Part shown: positions 49,419-50,762 of the stretch, in pieces
Position numbering within the stretch: the first letter of the stretch is position 1
Layout: the number at the start of each line of letters is the position of its first letter
Assembly: GCA_964570325.1 (NCBI GenBank)
Contig: CAZMXS010000031.1
Coordinates: 1 to 50,762, forward strand
Origin: CAZMXS01 sp964570325
Lineage (GTDB): Bacteria; Verrucomicrobiota; Kiritimatiellia; CAIQIC01; CAZMXS01
Length of the DNA: 50,762 nucleotides
Reading direction: 5' to 3'
Program-made: the position numbers and the translations under genes
Notes under the pieces: generated by a model
Seen by the model: the letters and a program-made list of their open reading frames with translations, nothing else
Database searches by the model: none
What the model was told of the DNA's origin: nothing

Positions 49419-50717
49419 CCAGCCCTGGCGTTGCTGCTGGCGGCCGGCCCCGCCCGCGCGGCCGATCTCCCGCCGACCCTTGGAACGAACACGGCCGCGC
49501 ATCTGCGCACGGCGCTGGCGTATCTGAACATGACCGAAGCCGACCTGGCTTTTCAAAAGAATGTAGGCCAGCCGCTGCTGGTCCTGCGCGGGATGACCAA
49601 CCGGCTGCAGCGTCCGTTGGAACTGCCGGCGCTGGCCGACCAGGTTCGCGCCGCCGCGGCCGCCCCCGCCGCCGCGCCGCTTTGGGATCTGGCCGCCGCG
49701 GCGCTGGAGGTGGATGCGCCCGCGCCGCCGGCGCCGGATGAATCCGACATCACCGCAGTCGAACAGTTTCTGCGCGCGGCCCGCCCCGCCGCGGCGGCCC
49801 TGGCCCGGGCCTTTGAGAAAATTACGCCGGCGGAGCGCCGGGCGGCCGCGGTTGCGTATCTGGCCGGGTTGATGAATGCCGAGGACTACGATTGGGCGCG
49901 CGCCGCGCTCAGGCGCGATGGGTTCACCTCGCAGGAGGTGGCCTGCGCCATCGCCGAGGGCCTGGCCGTGGACCCCGAACCGGCGGCGACCAATTTCGTG
50001 AACCTGGCGCAGCGCGTTTGCCTGCCGGACCTGATCGCGGCCGGCCGCATGTTCCAGGCGGCCGTATTCCGGCTGGCCGCGGCCGCCGCGACCATCGAGA
50101 ACTGGCCGCCCCGGCCGCAGTTGATGGAGACTGATCTCGGTCCGATCTGGCTGGGGACGCGGGGTGACGACACCTATACCAACGCGGCGCTGCTGATTAT
50201 TGAGCCGGGCGGAGCCGACACCTATCGCGCTCCGGCCGGTGTGGCGAATGGGCTGGCCGGGCAACCGCTCGCGGCGATCGTGGACCTGGCCGGCGACGAC
50301 CGGTACACGGGCGACAGTGCGTTTGGGCCGGGCACGGCGGTGTGGGGGCTTGGCGTTTTATACGATGCGGAGGGGCGCGATGATTACCGAGCCGCGAATC
50401 TTGGGCAGGCGGCCGGGATGTACGGTTGCGCGTGGCTGGAGGACCGGGCGGGCGACGATGTCTACCGGGCGGGCGCGCATGGGCAGGCCGCGGGATATGT
50501 CGGTGTTGGCATTTTGCGCGATGAAGCCGGCAACGACCTGTATGACCTGGGACAGACCGGCCAGGGCTTTGCCGGCGTGCTGGGTTTCGGTCTGCTGGTG
50601 GACCGCGCCGGCAACGACCGGTACATGGCCGGGAACCGGGAGCCCGACCACGAACGCAACGATTCGCTGCACTACCTTTCGCTGGCGCAGGGATGCGCGA
50701 TCGGCAGGCGGCCTTAG
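49386..50717 (+). CDS. secreted repeat protein, ends at in-frame TAG
   Basis: From ATG 49386 (or GTG 49359) the protein starts ARRFFQSLEKPALALLLAAG, a signal-like sequence whose first half is encoded by the paired palindrome. The middle is helical and Ala-rich. From about residue 260 there are repeats of the form (G/A)DDTY/NDLY/NDRY: RGDDTYTNAALLII, LAGDDRYTGDSAF, RAGDDVYRAGAHGQAAGYVG, EAGNDLYDLGQTGQGFAGV and RAGNDRYMAG. These resemble short calcium-loop or beta-roll repeats. A TAG at 50715-50717 stops the frame, but the same frame continues with GGGVAAVVELAG, which fits another repeat. The gene is probably longer, with an early stop. Function unknown. Confidence 0.65.
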   Translation: MARRFFQSLEKPALALLLAAGPARAADLPPTLGTNTAAHLRTALAYLNMTEADLAFQKNVGQPLLVLRGMTNRLQRPLELPALADQVRAAAAAPAAAPLWDLAAAALEVDAPAPPAPDESDITAVEQFLRAARPAAAALARAFEKITPAERRAAAVAYLAGLMNAEDYDWARAALRRDGFTSQEVACAIAEGLAVDPEPAATNFVNLAQRVCLPDLIAAGRMFQAAVFRLAAAAATIENWPPRPQLMETDLGPIWLGTRGDDTYTNAALLIIEPGGADTYRAPAGVANGLAGQPLAAIVDLAGDDRYTGDSAFGPGTAVWGLGVLYDAEGRDDYRAANLGQAAGMYGCAWLEDRAGDDVYRAGAHGQAAGYVGVGILRDEAGNDLYDLGQTGQGFAGVLGFGLLVDRAGNDRYMAGNREPDHERNDSLHYLSLAQGCAIGRRP

Positions 50718-50762
50718 GCGGGGGGTGGGGTGGCGGCGGTGGTGGAGCTGGCGGGCACTGCT
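50718..50762 (+). pseudogene. continuation of repeat protein beyond in-frame TAG
   Basis: The 15 codons after the TAG, in the same frame, encode AGGGVAAVVELAGTA, close to the earlier repeat segments VANGLAGQPLAAIVDLAGDD and GVLGFGLLVDRAGND. The window ends here, so the rest of the repeat and the true end of the gene cannot be seen. Confidence 0.5.

Noticed and set aside
1..50762. CRISPR array
   Set aside because: No regular direct repeats with unique spacers of constant length were seen; the repeats found are palindromic pairs or dispersed singles.

Overview
The window is GC-rich, densely coded bacterial DNA. Several things point to an anaerobic, fermentative member of the PVC superphylum, most likely Kiritimatiellota or a related Verrucomicrobia-like lineage: secreted beta-helix proteins, a secreted GH57 glycosidase with a calcium-loop and 'YYKIQ'-type tail, many short palindromic repeats between and inside genes, a B12-dependent ribonucleotide reductase, and two NAD(P)-linked hydrogenases. 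This placement is inference; the window has no rRNA or complete marker set to test it.

Layout. 1-2.5 kb: a small-protein/nucleotidyltransferase pair and a 5'-shortened DUF4143-type ATPase, both in repeat-rich DNA. 2.6-6.0 kb: housekeeping genes gltX, pgsA and der. 6.2-8.2 kb: two tandem secreted beta-helix paralogues. 8.5-11.5 kb: nrdJ, then tRNA-Leu(GAG). 11.9-13.0 kb: a small permease and a CBS-domain protein. 13.2-19.9 kb: a redox-controlled [FeFe]-hydrogenase unit. It starts with a perfect Rex operator and rex, then hydC, a hydB-GltD fusion, hydA and a TM1266-type small protein. 20.1-24.0 kb: an ECF sigma factor, an anti-sigma protein with a squalene-cyclase-like outer domain, and divergently a secreted protein with the same repeats and a DUF2490-like outer-membrane protein. 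24.1-26.0 kb: an AT-richer insert (methyltransferase plus transposase fragment) bounded by identical 26-bp direct repeats. 26.0-31.4 kb: a giant secreted beta-helix protein, a TolB-like propeller and a bacteriohemerythrin. 31.9-36.6 kb: a large secreted GH57 protein behind a LacI-type palindrome, then a MoaD/ThiS-like small protein. 36.9-47.7 kb: a group 3d [NiFe]-hydrogenase operon (hoxF-hoxU-hoxY-hoxH-protease-response regulator, minus strand) flanked by two histidine kinases and a divergent acyl-ACP-reductase-like gene. 47.8-50.7 kb: a CsgG/PEGA protein, a DUF456 membrane protein and a secreted repeat protein cut by an in-frame TAG.

How they fit together. The two hydrogenases would let the cell move electrons between NAD(P)H, possibly ferredoxin, and H2. 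Rex (NADH/NAD+ sensing) probably controls the [FeFe] unit. The kinases and response regulator may control the [NiFe] unit. Secreted GH57 and beta-helix proteins suggest growth on polysaccharides.

The most unusual signals are: a paired palindrome of fixed 31-bp period lying in the first codons of two unrelated secreted-protein genes; the sigma/anti-sigma system with a cyclase-like sensor and a matching secreted partner; the HydB-GltD fusion; and a roughly 105-bp dispersed repeat that marks the edges of the insert. All calls come from reading the sequence and remembered family features; no database search was run.
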